Assembly (NCBI RefSeq): GCF_000772945.1
Contig: NZ_JPVN01000004.1
Span: forward strand, 161,718 to 225,717
Source: Ureibacillus manganicus DSM 26584
GTDB taxonomy: Bacteria; Bacillota; Bacilli; Bacillales_A; Planococcaceae
Direction of reading: 5' to 3'
Length of the DNA: 64,000 bases
Part shown: in pieces, positions 7,011 through 14,019 of the stretch
Position numbering within the stretch: position 1 is the first letter of the stretch
Layout: every line of letters starts with the position of its first letter
Program-made: the position numbers and the translations under genes
The notes under the pieces: generated by a model
Seen by the model: the letters and a program-made list of their open reading frames with translations, nothing else
What the model was told of the DNA's origin: nothing
Database searches by the model: none

Positions 7011-7040
7011 AGCACCTACCATCCAGAGACGGTAAGTGCT
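7011..7040 (-). terminator. Terminator after the Xre regulator
   Basis: AGCACCTACC (7011-7020) pairs with GGTAAGTGCT (7031-7040); T-rich on both sides. The 6953-7287 gap otherwise holds only AT-rich sequence, including a run of TATA at 7243-7254. Confidence 0.65.
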
Positions 7041-7287
7041 GTTTTTAATGTATATAGTTGAATTTTATAGATAGAATTTGCCATTGGAATCAAACCTTTA
7101 TAATAATACTGTCCTAACTTTATAGCAAAGGGTTCTGTATTGTCAATAATTCATATAACATATATACAATTTATTAATAATCAATTTTTTGGCACATATT
7201 ATGTATTTCTTCTATATGTAATCAAAATAATATTCATAACCTATATATATATATAGGTAGAGAAGGAGAAAATCTCTCCTCCTAACC

Positions 7288-7722
7288 TTACATTTCTTCT
7301 TTAAGCTCTATAATTAATTCGCCAACCCTTTTTAAATCTTCCAGCATTGTATCTGCTACCCATTCGATTGCTAAAACAGTAGTACAAATTTTTAGCAGTG
7401 AATCTTTCGTATTTGCACTTAGATTTATCCCTTCCCACTCAATTTCATTATTGAAGAAAAGTTCTTCAAGTGAAGCTTCTCTGCCTGTAGAATCAAACTT
7501 TGTGCCGAGGAAAGTGTCAACTCCTGTTCCTAATGCCACCGCAATATCCTCTAAAATATTGATGCTTGGATTTTTTCTGTGACCTGATTCGAGACGATTC
7601 AAGTACGATGGGGTGACGTTACACAACCTCGCCATTTTTTGAAGTGAATACCCTTTGGATTGCCTTAGATGTTTTAACAGCTTTCCAAAATCATTGCCAA
7701 GTTCTCGTTTTCCTTTAGTCAT
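7288..7722 (-). CDS. Xre-family (Cro/C1-type) HTH regulator, 144 aa
   Basis: Residues about 12-72 form a classic HTH_3 domain ('LGNDFGKLLKHLRQSKGYSL', 'QKMARLCNVTPSYLNRLESG', 'NPSINILEDIAVALGTGVDT'). The C-terminal 70 residues are acidic and helical ('LLKICTTVLAIEWVADTMLE') and may mediate dimerisation or ligand sensing. Ribosome site AAAGGAGAGG before the ATG. It is divergent from nothing directly; the Rep-like gene lies upstream on the same strand. It is a plausible repressor of replication or recombinase genes in the element, by analogy with phage and plasmid control proteins. Confidence 0.8.
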   Translation of the reverse strand: MTKGKRELGNDFGKLLKHLRQSKGYSLQKMARLCNVTPSYLNRLESGHRKNPSINILEDIAVALGTGVDTFLGTKFDSTGREASLEELFFNNEIEWEGINLSANTKDSLLKICTTVLAIEWVADTMLEDLKRVGELIIELKEEM

Positions 7723-7857
7723 TCAAATCCTCTCCTTTTAATCTTTCCATTCAAGGAACCCTGTTTTAATTGATCGAGTTGATCTTTATATCATAGTTAG
7801 GAAGAGGAATTTGATAACATAAGAAAGGTACTAATAGTAATTATAGGCATAGAAAAA

Positions 7858-7890
7858 GAACCACCCGAAGCCTGGTTAGCGGAGTGGTTC
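7858..7890 (-). terminator. Terminator after the Rep-like gene
   Basis: GAACCAC (7858-7864) pairs with GTGGTTC (7884-7890), followed on the minus strand by TTTTTC. It lies downstream of the 8034-9023 gene. Confidence 0.65.
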
Positions 7891-7912
7891 TAATGGATCT
7901 ACTTATTGCCGA

Positions 7913-7959
7913 ACCGAACTTCAAGTTCGGTAATGGTACACGATACTCGCAATATCGTG
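7913..7959. other. Two adjacent hairpins next to the Rep-like gene (candidate replication origin)
   Basis: First hairpin ACCGAACTT-C-AAGTTCGGT (7913-7931); second CACGATA-CTCGCAA-TATCGTG (7939-7959). They lie about 75 bases beyond the 3' end of the Rep-like gene and before its terminator. Rolling-circle double-strand origins often comprise such hairpin pairs with a nick site in a loop, but no known nick motif is recognised. Confidence 0.35.
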
Positions 7960-8033
7960 CTTATCATTATTATAACCATTATTAACCACATATCAACTGT
8001 ATTTCTATTCGAATTTAAACATTCTAAATTTAT

Positions 8034-9023
8034 TTACCATAAAAATTTATCAAGAGGATTGCTTAGAGTATTTGGTGCTTTTGGGTAATTTTTTGGAATG
8101 GGGATTGGATTGATGCCAAGTTGACTCAACATTTCCAAGCGGTTTCTAAATGTGGCTTTTGTCATTGATTTCAGCGGGGTATCAATACTGTGAGAAGATA
8201 CTTGTTTCAAAAATACAATCAGCTTATCTTTATTGGAATCAGAGAGGGAGGAGTTACGTATACGTTTTCTTGCTTCATCTAACTTATTAAATTCTCCAGG
8301 ATGGTAAATGGGGGACATATATTTGCGGAAATAACCTCGATAGACTTCTTCTTTCATATATTCTTTTAATTTCTTAGGTCGACAATTCCCTTTGTCTTGT
8401 CGAGCCATATAATTAATATGATCTTGTAGAATTCGTACTTCAAACCTTAGTACGTTTTTTTCATACTCTTGTATCTCTTCTTTTTTAAATAATCGTTCTT
8501 CTTCTTTTGAATAAACTACAGCTTGTACCGATTTTGACGAATGGTAAACAGTCGTTTCATATTTTTGAAAAACACCTTCAGCATCAAGCTTACCTATATA
8601 CTTTTTTTGATACCTATGTGATTTAGTAAGCTTCTGATACAAGTGGAGCAGTATATCTCTGTGGAGTTTTTCCTCTACAACTAAATCGTATCGGTAATCA
8701 ATTCTTTGCAGAATATGATGTCTGAAATGCAAAAAATGTTTAAAGAGAATCCAAAGAATATTCGTTATCTCTTGTTCTAACGAAATATAGTCATCTTCCG
8801 TAATGTCAAACTTACCAAGAAGGAGAATTGCATCTATGAACATATATAACTTCCACTGTCCATTGCCTTTATTTGAAATTTGAAGCGTAACTCCTTTAAA
8901 CTTACCACCGTAGTAATTAGCAAAGTAGTCATTCAGTTGCGTGTAAATAATATTAAACCTTTTTTGCAAATCCATAACTTCATAGTATTCAATAGGAAAA
9001 TACAGCTTGATTGTATGGATCAT
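8034..9023 (-). CDS. Rolling-circle replication initiator-like protein, 329 aa
   Basis: Pattern resembles phage/plasmid gene II/X or Rep_trans initiators: 'RIDYRYDLVVEE' at about residues 113-124, then 'TTVYHSSKSVQAVVYSKEEE' and 'YEKNVLRFEVRILQDHINYM', matching the usual Y.g...K..vYdK...E...vLRfEvrl order. The tyrosines in this stretch are candidate nicking residues. Family known function: nick a hairpin origin and start rolling-circle replication. Strong ribosome site (GGAGGTGG). Its own terminator (7858-7890) and two hairpins (7913-7959) lie downstream. In the SCC-like element this suggests the excised circle can replicate; some staphylococcal SCC elements also carry replication genes, of different types. 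The similarity is recognised by eye only. Confidence 0.5.
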   Translation of the reverse strand: MIHTIKLYFPIEYYEVMDLQKRFNIIYTQLNDYFANYYGGKFKGVTLQISNKGNGQWKLYMFIDAILLLGKFDITEDDYISLEQEITNILWILFKHFLHFRHHILQRIDYRYDLVVEEKLHRDILLHLYQKLTKSHRYQKKYIGKLDAEGVFQKYETTVYHSSKSVQAVVYSKEEERLFKKEEIQEYEKNVLRFEVRILQDHINYMARQDKGNCRPKKLKEYMKEEVYRGYFRKYMSPIYHPGEFNKLDEARKRIRNSSLSDSNKDKLIVFLKQVSSHSIDTPLKSMTKATFRNRLEMLSQLGINPIPIPKNYPKAPNTLSNPLDKFLW

Positions 9024-9249
9024 TTATACCACCTCCAGATTGACCTTGGGAGGCTGGAAATCTTTATACATCAAAGGTTTATTGTTATATTTTTGCTCCC
9101 AGCCCCATTATATTTATCCTTCCTTGCCCCCAAAATTAGATGGGCTACTGACAATATAGCGAAGAAGTCAAGTTGAAATAAATAGGTTTTGTGTTCGAGC
9201 TGGTTCGAGCTGGTTATTCCATTAATTGTTGTAACATTCAATTAACTAT

Positions 9250-9278
9250 TGACATTAGGCAAAATATTTCTTATTATA
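9250..9278 (+). promoter_or_regulatory. Sigma-A-type promoter upstream of the recombinase operon RNA
   Basis: TTGACA (9250-9255), 17-base spacer, TATTAT (9273-9278). Transcription would begin near 9285 and run into the structured region at 9321-9441. A tandem GGTTCGAGCT repeat (9198-9219) lies just upstream. Confidence 0.7.
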
Positions 9279-9284
9279 GTTTAT

Positions 9285-9441
9285 AGAAATTTTTATATAA
9301 CACATATTTTGATAGATTATAGACTGTTTTACTTAGATACATGAACAATCCAATAGGTATAGTTGTTTCAAGGGGGATTATGCCTTCTTGCTTAACTACT
9401 TATTGCGATTTTTTGTATATCTAAGTAAAGCAGTCTTTTTT
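9285..9441 (+). ncRNA. Structured leader or small RNA ending in a terminator, upstream of the recombinase genes
   Basis: A long stem pairs 9321-9339 with 9418-9436 (AGACTG...CAGTCT at its base, ACTTAGATA with TATCTAAGT above) and ends in TTTTTT at 9436-9441. The ~75-base loop holds a further hairpin, CAAGGGGG (9369-9376) with CCTTCTTG (9383-9390). With the promoter at 9250-9278 this would give an RNA of about 155 nt. It could be an attenuator for the 57-aa/recombinase operon or a trans-acting RNA. No known riboswitch class is recognised. Confidence 0.5.
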
Positions 9442-9496
9442 GTTGTTTTATATGCATTCTTGCTTCTTTTCAAATAATATCCCCCCGATTTTTACA

Positions 9497-9531
9497 TAGG
9501 TTAATGACACTTTCCTCACTTCATTAACCTA
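9497..9531. promoter_or_regulatory. Inverted repeat before the recombinase operon
   Basis: TAGGTTAATG (9497-9506) and CATTAACCTA (9522-9531), perfect 10-bp arms around a 15-base pyrimidine-rich loop, 39 bases before the ATG of the 57-aa gene. It may be an operator or an RNA hairpin. The gap 9024-9569 otherwise holds the promoter and structured RNA listed separately. Confidence 0.45.
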
Positions 9532-9569
9532 AATAACCTCAAAATTCCACTACGAAAGGAAGATCCCCA

Positions 9570-9743
9570 ATGAAAGAATCCCCTACTTTAAGTTTTAATG
9601 AAGAAATTGAAGAACAATTATTGATTGGACCTGAGCTGGAAAAATATAATGCTCGAAAGTTTCTTAACTTACTGTCCGATCTGATTGTCAAATATGAAAC
9701 TACTATTTACGACAAATTTAAGGAAAGCAGATTAGGAGCGTGA
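9570..9743 (+). CDS. Small protein, 57 aa, first gene of the recombinase operon
   Basis: ATG at 9570 with ribosome site GAAAGGAAG 7 bases upstream; stop TGA at 9741-9743, 7 bases before the first recombinase. The product is acidic then basic: 'MKESPTLSFNEEIEEQLLIG' followed by 'ARKFLNLLSDLIVKYETTIY', which looks like one amphipathic helix. No family is recognised. The spacing and the good ribosome sites imply co-translation with the recombinases, so it is a candidate recombination directionality factor or recombinase cofactor. That role is inferred only from position. Confidence 0.7.
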   Translation: MKESPTLSFNEEIEEQLLIGPELEKYNARKFLNLLSDLIVKYETTIYDKFKESRLGA

Positions 9744-9750
9744 TTGATTT

Positions 9751-11220
9751 ATGCGTGCTGTTGGTTACGTTCGAGTAAGTACCGAAAAACAATTAGACAA
9801 TACTTCTATTGCAAAACAAAAAGAGGAAATTGAAAAATACTGCAAAAATAATGATTTACAACTCGTTCGCATCTTTGATGAAGGGGCAAAATCGGCTGAA
9901 TCATTTAAAAATCGACCTGAGTTTAAAGAGTTGTACTCATTTGTTTTTGATAAACAAAATCGAATAGATTACGTTGTCGTTTATGATTCTGACCGTATAT
10001 CCAGGGACAATTTAGAATCCTTATATATTTATAAACGACTAACGCAAGCCGAAAAACATCTTATTTGTATAGCTGACAATATTGATACAAGAGATCCAAG
10101 AGCAAAAATACTTTATCAAATCATGTCATTAGTTGCAGAGTTAGAAAGAGATATGATCATATTCCGAACAAACTCTGGTATGGAGAAAAGAGCCTCTGAA
10201 GGAGAATTTAATGGAGGCGTCATTTATGGATATATATCGAAGAATAAGAAGCTTAAAGTTGTCCCTGAAGAAGCAAAAGTCGTAAATTATATATTTGAAA
10301 AGTATGCAATCGACCAGTGGGGTTATAAAAAGATTGCTTCAAACTTAAACACTTTAGGTGTCACTACAAAGAAAAATAATTTTTGGTCAATTACTTCCGT
10401 AAAAACGATACTAAGCAACCCCATTTATATAGGCAAAATAAAATGGCGTGGTGAACTGAGAGATGGAAAGCATGCCCCTATTGTTGACCTAAAGTTATGG
10501 GAGAAAACACAAGAAGTATTGAAAGTAAGTAGTTATAGACAAGAGAAAGTTCATCCTGGAAGCTTCCCCTTATCAGGCTTACTAAAATGCCCAGAATGCG
10601 GCTCAGCCATGTTACAAGGAAATAGCAGTCCAAAATACAAATACTATCAATGTTCAAGAAACAAAAACAGCGGTAGTAAGGCGTGTTCCTCAAACCTTGT
10701 AAAAAAGGATTATGCTGAAGATTATGTATTCAACCAAGTGTTTATAGCGTTACAAAAATACAACATTATAGAACCTATAACCAGTATGCTACACGCATAC
10801 GCTATGAGTGAAATAGAGCCATTGGAAATGAAATTAAAGACGTATGAAGTTGAGTTAGATGAATTAAAAACAAAGAGAAAAGAACTTATAAATTGGAAGT
10901 TGAAAGATATTATTTCAGAAGCGATTTTGAAGGAGGAAATGGTAGATTTACAAGAGGAAGAGAAAACGATTTTAAGTCGAATTGAAAATTTACAGCACCT
11001 CATTAAACTCAGAGATAAAACCTTTTTAGCTGATATTATTTCAACATCACTACACGATTTAAAAGCCTTTTTCGATATGATCGAAGATGATGACAAAAAG
11101 GAATTGCTTCGTTCTCTCATTGAAGAGATTCATGTAAATCCAGGGAAGACTACTAAGGATAGAACTATAAAAGAAATCATTTATAAATTTGATTTAAAAT
11201 ATTTGAATCAACTGAACTAA
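9751..11220 (+). CDS. Large serine recombinase 1 (CcrA-like position), 489 aa
   Basis: Large serine recombinase with the expected domain order. The resolvase catalytic domain (about 1-150) starts 'MRAVGYVRVSTEKQ' with nucleophile Ser10, then 'VVVYDSDRISRDNLESLYIY' and 'LVAELERDMI'. A Recombinase domain follows (about 165-260), then a zinc beta-ribbon with CPEC near residue 280 and paired cysteines near 299 and 310 ('YYQCSRNKNSGSKACSS'). A coiled coil (about 355-425, Lys/Glu rich) precedes the C-terminal tail. Such enzymes integrate and excise elements at short att sites. Ribosome site AGGAGCG. It lies 66 bases before the second recombinase, the arrangement of ccrA-ccrB in SCC elements. Whether each can act alone is unknown. 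Confidence 0.9.
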   Translation: MRAVGYVRVSTEKQLDNTSIAKQKEEIEKYCKNNDLQLVRIFDEGAKSAESFKNRPEFKELYSFVFDKQNRIDYVVVYDSDRISRDNLESLYIYKRLTQAEKHLICIADNIDTRDPRAKILYQIMSLVAELERDMIIFRTNSGMEKRASEGEFNGGVIYGYISKNKKLKVVPEEAKVVNYIFEKYAIDQWGYKKIASNLNTLGVTTKKNNFWSITSVKTILSNPIYIGKIKWRGELRDGKHAPIVDLKLWEKTQEVLKVSSYRQEKVHPGSFPLSGLLKCPECGSAMLQGNSSPKYKYYQCSRNKNSGSKACSSNLVKKDYAEDYVFNQVFIALQKYNIIEPITSMLHAYAMSEIEPLEMKLKTYEVELDELKTKRKELINWKLKDIISEAILKEEMVDLQEEEKTILSRIENLQHLIKLRDKTFLADIISTSLHDLKAFFDMIEDDDKKELLRSLIEEIHVNPGKTTKDRTIKEIIYKFDLKYLNQLN

Positions 11221-11286
11221 GAGAAGGGAAACATCCTTTCTCTTGTTTGTGTTTCATATTAAAATTACAAGGAAGGGAGGATTTTT

Positions 11287-13008
11287 ATGCATGAAATAAA
11301 ACGTGTCGCAATTTACTGTAGGGTTTCTACCGAAGAGCAGGCAACGGAAGGATACAGCATAACTGCCCAATTACAAACATTACGTCAATATACTCAATTA
11401 TATGGTTGGGAGATTGCAGAGGAATATGTAGATGAGGGAATAAGCGGAAAGAACATAAGCGGTCGCCCTGCTATGCAAAAACTTATTTCAGATGTTGAAA
11501 AGGATAAATTTCAAGCTGTTCTTGTTTGGAAGATCTCACGCCTATCAAGAAATATGTTAGATACTCTCACTTTATTAGACAAATTCGAAGATTATGGAGT
11601 AAAATTCATCTCTTACTCTGAAAACTTTGATACAGGCAGTCCAATTGGTCGTTTAGTTGTTCAGCTAATGGCTTCCATTGCGGAAATGGAGCGTAACACA
11701 TTAGCAGAGAATGTTAAATTGGGAATGAAACAGCGAGCATTAGAAGGTTCATGGAATGGAGGCGTTGTATTCGGTTATGACAATATTGAAAAAGAACTTG
11801 TAATTAATCAAAAAGAGGCAAAGATAGTGCAATTAATCTATCAGTTATATGCTAATGGTAAAGGTTTAAAGGCAATAGCAAACCACCTAAACAAAGCAGG
11901 ATATCGTACTAAACGAAATCGCCTTTTCTCCATCAATGGTATTGCTCAAATCTTAGATAATATTACTTACAACGGTAAAATCAGTTGGCTAAAGGTAGAA
12001 AATTGGGATACAAAACACAGGAGAGGTAAAAACCCTAATCCTATTATTGTCGAAGGACAGCATGAAGCCATTATTTCCGATGAATTATGGAGTATGGTTC
12101 AAGCAAGGCGGAAAAGCAAGTCATTTAAACAAAGGCAATCCAATGAACCTTTTTTACTTAGCAGTCTTTTGCGTTGCCCTGATTGTAGTCAAGGTATGGT
12201 TCCTGCAATTACAACACATAAACGAAAGGATGGAACAAAGAAGAAATACCGTTATTATGTGTGCTCTAACTTTCATAACAAAGGTTCATCAGCATGTAGA
12301 GCAAATTCAATAAAAGCTTATGTAGCAGAATACGAAGTAATTAATAAGATTGAGAAGATCCTTTCCAACCAAAAACAGTTATTCTCTACACTTCAATCTA
12401 TAAATTCTACTTCGATTGAATCTTTAAACCAACTCAATACTGAATTGAAACAAGTAGAAAATCGCCTTTCTGAAATACAAGAGCTACAGAATCGTTACTT
12501 GGAAGCATTTGAGCGAAAGACCTTACCAATAGCAATCTTGCAAGAACGATTACAGCATGTCTCTAAAGAAAAAGCAGAGTTAGAACAAAGGCACAATGAA
12601 ATCACTGGGCAATTAAGCTCGAATGATGCAAAAGTAATCCAACCAGAGCTTATCCAAAAGCTTTTAGACAAATTCCTTTTAGTCTATAAACAATCATCAA
12701 GAGAAAGACAAAAACATTTACTTCAACTCTTGCTTAACAAAATTACAGTAAAGCACCCAATTGGGCAATCACGAATGGTCGATCAAGTTGAACTCGACTT
12801 TGACTTTTCAGAGGTCAATATTTCTAAGTCCTTCACACTTATCCACATGTTGTATCGAGAAACGGATAATGCAAATGGTTTTCCACAGCCAATACCCGCT
12901 TCCTACAACAAAATACCACCTTATTTACATCATTTTTTGCCTCTATTTATGATACGGTTCTCCCTTGATTATCCTAAAACTCCGATAGATTTGCTCAACC
13001 AAGACTAA
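11287..13008 (+). CDS. Large serine recombinase 2 (CcrB-like position), 573 aa, reading across the att site
   Basis: Catalytic domain with '[20 protein letters not shown]' (nucleophile Ser14), '[20 protein letters not shown]' and '[17 protein letters not shown]'; Recombinase domain about 165-270; zinc ribbon with CPDC near residue 297 and cysteines near 326 and 336; coiled coil about 370-445. Strong ribosome site (AAGGGAGG). The frame crosses the attachment core (12947-12960) and the last 15 codons are antisense to rlmH, giving a 66-bp convergent overlap with it. If the element excised as a circle, the frame would instead read TVSI and stop at the TAA at 2496-2498. The native end is therefore probably that of the circle, and the integrated form has a different tail. 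Confidence 0.9.
   Translation: MHEIKRVAIYCRVSTEEQATEGYSITAQLQTLRQYTQLYGWEIAEEYVDEGISGKNISGRPAMQKLISDVEKDKFQAVLVWKISRLSRNMLDTLTLLDKFEDYGVKFISYSENFDTGSPIGRLVVQLMASIAEMERNTLAENVKLGMKQRALEGSWNGGVVFGYDNIEKELVINQKEAKIVQLIYQLYANGKGLKAIANHLNKAGYRTKRNRLFSINGIAQILDNITYNGKISWLKVENWDTKHRRGKNPNPIIVEGQHEAIISDELWSMVQARRKSKSFKQRQSNEPFLLSSLLRCPDCSQGMVPAITTHKRKDGTKKKYRYYVCSNFHNKGSSACRANSIKAYVAEYEVINKIEKILSNQKQLFSTLQSINSTSIESLNQLNTELKQVENRLSEIQELQNRYLEAFERKTLPIAILQERLQHVSKEKAELEQRHNEITGQLSSNDAKVIQPELIQKLLDKFLLVYKQSSRERQKHLLQLLLNKITVKHPIGQSRMVDQVELDFDFSEVNISKSFTLIHMLYRETDNANGFPQPIPASYNKIPPYLHHFLPLFMIRFSLDYPKTPIDLLNQD
12930..12958. repeat. Right terminal inverted repeat of the SCC-like element
   Basis: TCATTTTTTGCCTCT (12930-12944) is the exact inverted match of 2498-2512; ACGGT at 12954-12958 matches ACCGT at 2484-2488. 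It overlaps the attachment core and the end of rlmH. Confidence 0.8.
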
Positions 13009-13422
13009 TTTCATCAGCTGGTGTGGAAGGGTCATTTTTCCAAAACTCAGTTTTTCATCCGCGCGCTTCATGACATCCTCATGTAATCCGAGGGATCCGC
13101 CAATAACAAAAGCAATTTTACTTGTCCCATATGTCATAAGAGATTCAATATCAGCAGCCATTTGCTCAGAAGATTTCATTTTACCTTCAATGGCTAGCGC
13201 AACAACATGCATGCCATCACTGATTTTTGATAGGATTCGTTCGCCTTCTTTTTTCTTTACAATCTCCATTTCAGCTTCACTTAACTGCTCTGGTGCCTTT
13301 TCGTCTGGAACCTCAACCAAATCGACTTTGGCATAACCTCCTAGTCGCTTGACGTATTCGTCGATTCCCATTTTTAAATACTTTTCTTTTAACTTCCCTA
13401 CTGAAATGATTGTGATATTCAC
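12943..13422 (-). CDS. rlmH: 23S rRNA (pseudouridine1915-N3)-methyltransferase RlmH
   Basis: 159-aa SPOUT methyltransferase that methylates pseudouridine 1915 in helix 69 of 23S rRNA on assembled ribosomes. The family marks are present: '[20 protein letters not shown]' at the start, the SAM-binding knot '[15 protein letters not shown]', and the conserved C-terminus '[13 protein letters not shown]'. The start is GTG 13422 with AGGTGG upstream. Its last codons (CCG TAT CAT AAA TAG) come from the integrated element; the original end (CCG TAT CAT AAG TAA) is now at 2470ff. The protein stays intact, as in SCC integrations. Its upstream region and that of yyzF are rich in DnaA boxes. Recombinase 2 overlaps its 3' end convergently. 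Confidence 0.97.
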   Translation of the reverse strand: MNITIISVGKLKEKYLKMGIDEYVKRLGGYAKVDLVEVPDEKAPEQLSEAEMEIVKKKEGERILSKISDGMHVVALAIEGKMKSSEQMAADIESLMTYGTSKIAFVIGGSLGLHEDVMKRADEKLSFGKMTLPHQLMKLVLVEQIYRSFRIIKGEPYHK

Positions 13423-13425
13423 AAC

Positions 13426-13982
13426 TTATCCACCTTTACAATACATAAACACATGTTTATTCACATACTTATATGGTAAGGGGTACTATTTCCCAAATCA
13501 CTAGTACCCCGATAAGATCTACTTTTCTTAACTATTTCCCACATTTCACTATTAACTATTCACAGCTTATTAACATTTACATTTTGTTTACAAACATTTT
13601 ATCCACAAAGTTGTCCACACTATTCACAATTAGTATCCATATATTGTGTAAAGTTATTTTCTTGATACAATATATGTTGCATCTTCCTCACAATAAGAAC
13701 ATTTTGTGGATAAGTTATCCTCGCTATTATACTTGTCTAATATCGGAAACTCTCCTGTCTCTGCAACGAACATATCTAGAGCTTGATTGATATGGGTTTC
13801 ACAGCTAAACTTCTCCAAATTTAAAACCTCCTTTGAGCACAAAATTTCCACAAAGTTATTCACACTTTGCACTAAATTATCCACAAACCATTGTAACAAA
13901 CTAAAAACGAGTAGGAAAGAGAAGGCTTCTCTTTCACTACCCATTGTGTAAAAGTCTATTCACATTTTATAGTTTATCCACA
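13426..13982. promoter_or_regulatory. DnaA-box cluster between rlmH and htrC
   Basis: Four perfect TTATCCACA boxes (13599-13607, 13705-13713 inverted, 13877-13885, 13974-13982) and near matches at 13426-13434, 13611-13619 and 13856-13864, around the small yyzF gene. The density is close to that of oriC itself, 40 kb away. A DnaA-titrating or regulatory role is inferred. Confidence 0.6.
13654..13818 (-). CDS. CxxH/CxxC small zinc-binding-like protein (YyzF type), 54 aa
   Basis: The longer open frame (to 13944) is trimmed to the TTG at 13818, which has AAAGGAGG 8 bases upstream. The product has a CETH motif at residues 6-9 and a CSYC motif at 40-43, the CxxH...CxxC pair that names this family and probably binds one metal ion. 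B. subtilis YyzF is in the same rlmH-htrC neighbourhood. No function is established that I know of. Two DnaA boxes lie close to its ends (13705, inside the gene, and 13877, upstream). Confidence 0.8.
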   Translation of the reverse strand: MEKFSCETHINQALDMFVAETGEFPILDKYNSEDNLSTKCSYCEEDATYIVSRK

Positions 13983-14019
13983 AATCCAACATATACTGTT
14001 TAAATCTTCTTCACAGCGC

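Larger units (their letters stand above)
2484..12958. mobile_element. SCC-like element integrated at the 3' end of rlmH
   Basis: About 10.5 kb lies between two copies of the last codons of rlmH (2470-2483 and 12947-12960). The ends carry 29-bp imperfect inverted repeats (2484-2512 and 12930-12958) that share a 15-bp identical outer block and the inner ACCGT. Inside are two adjacent large serine recombinases in the position of ccrA/ccrB, a Rep-like gene, an Xre regulator, a structured RNA, unknown proteins and a cargo array. Known biology: staphylococcal SCC elements use Ccr serine recombinases to integrate at the 3' end of rlmH (orfX) and regenerate its last codons. The same site, enzyme class and end structure are seen here. 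No mec, helicase (cch) or other typical SCC gene is present, so it is SCC-like rather than SCC proper. Confidence 0.85.

Noticed and set aside
13473..13790. 105-codon plus-strand ORF between rlmH and yyzF
   Set aside because: It overlaps yyzF antisense, consists largely of DnaA-box and AT-rich sequence, and has no recognisable protein pattern.
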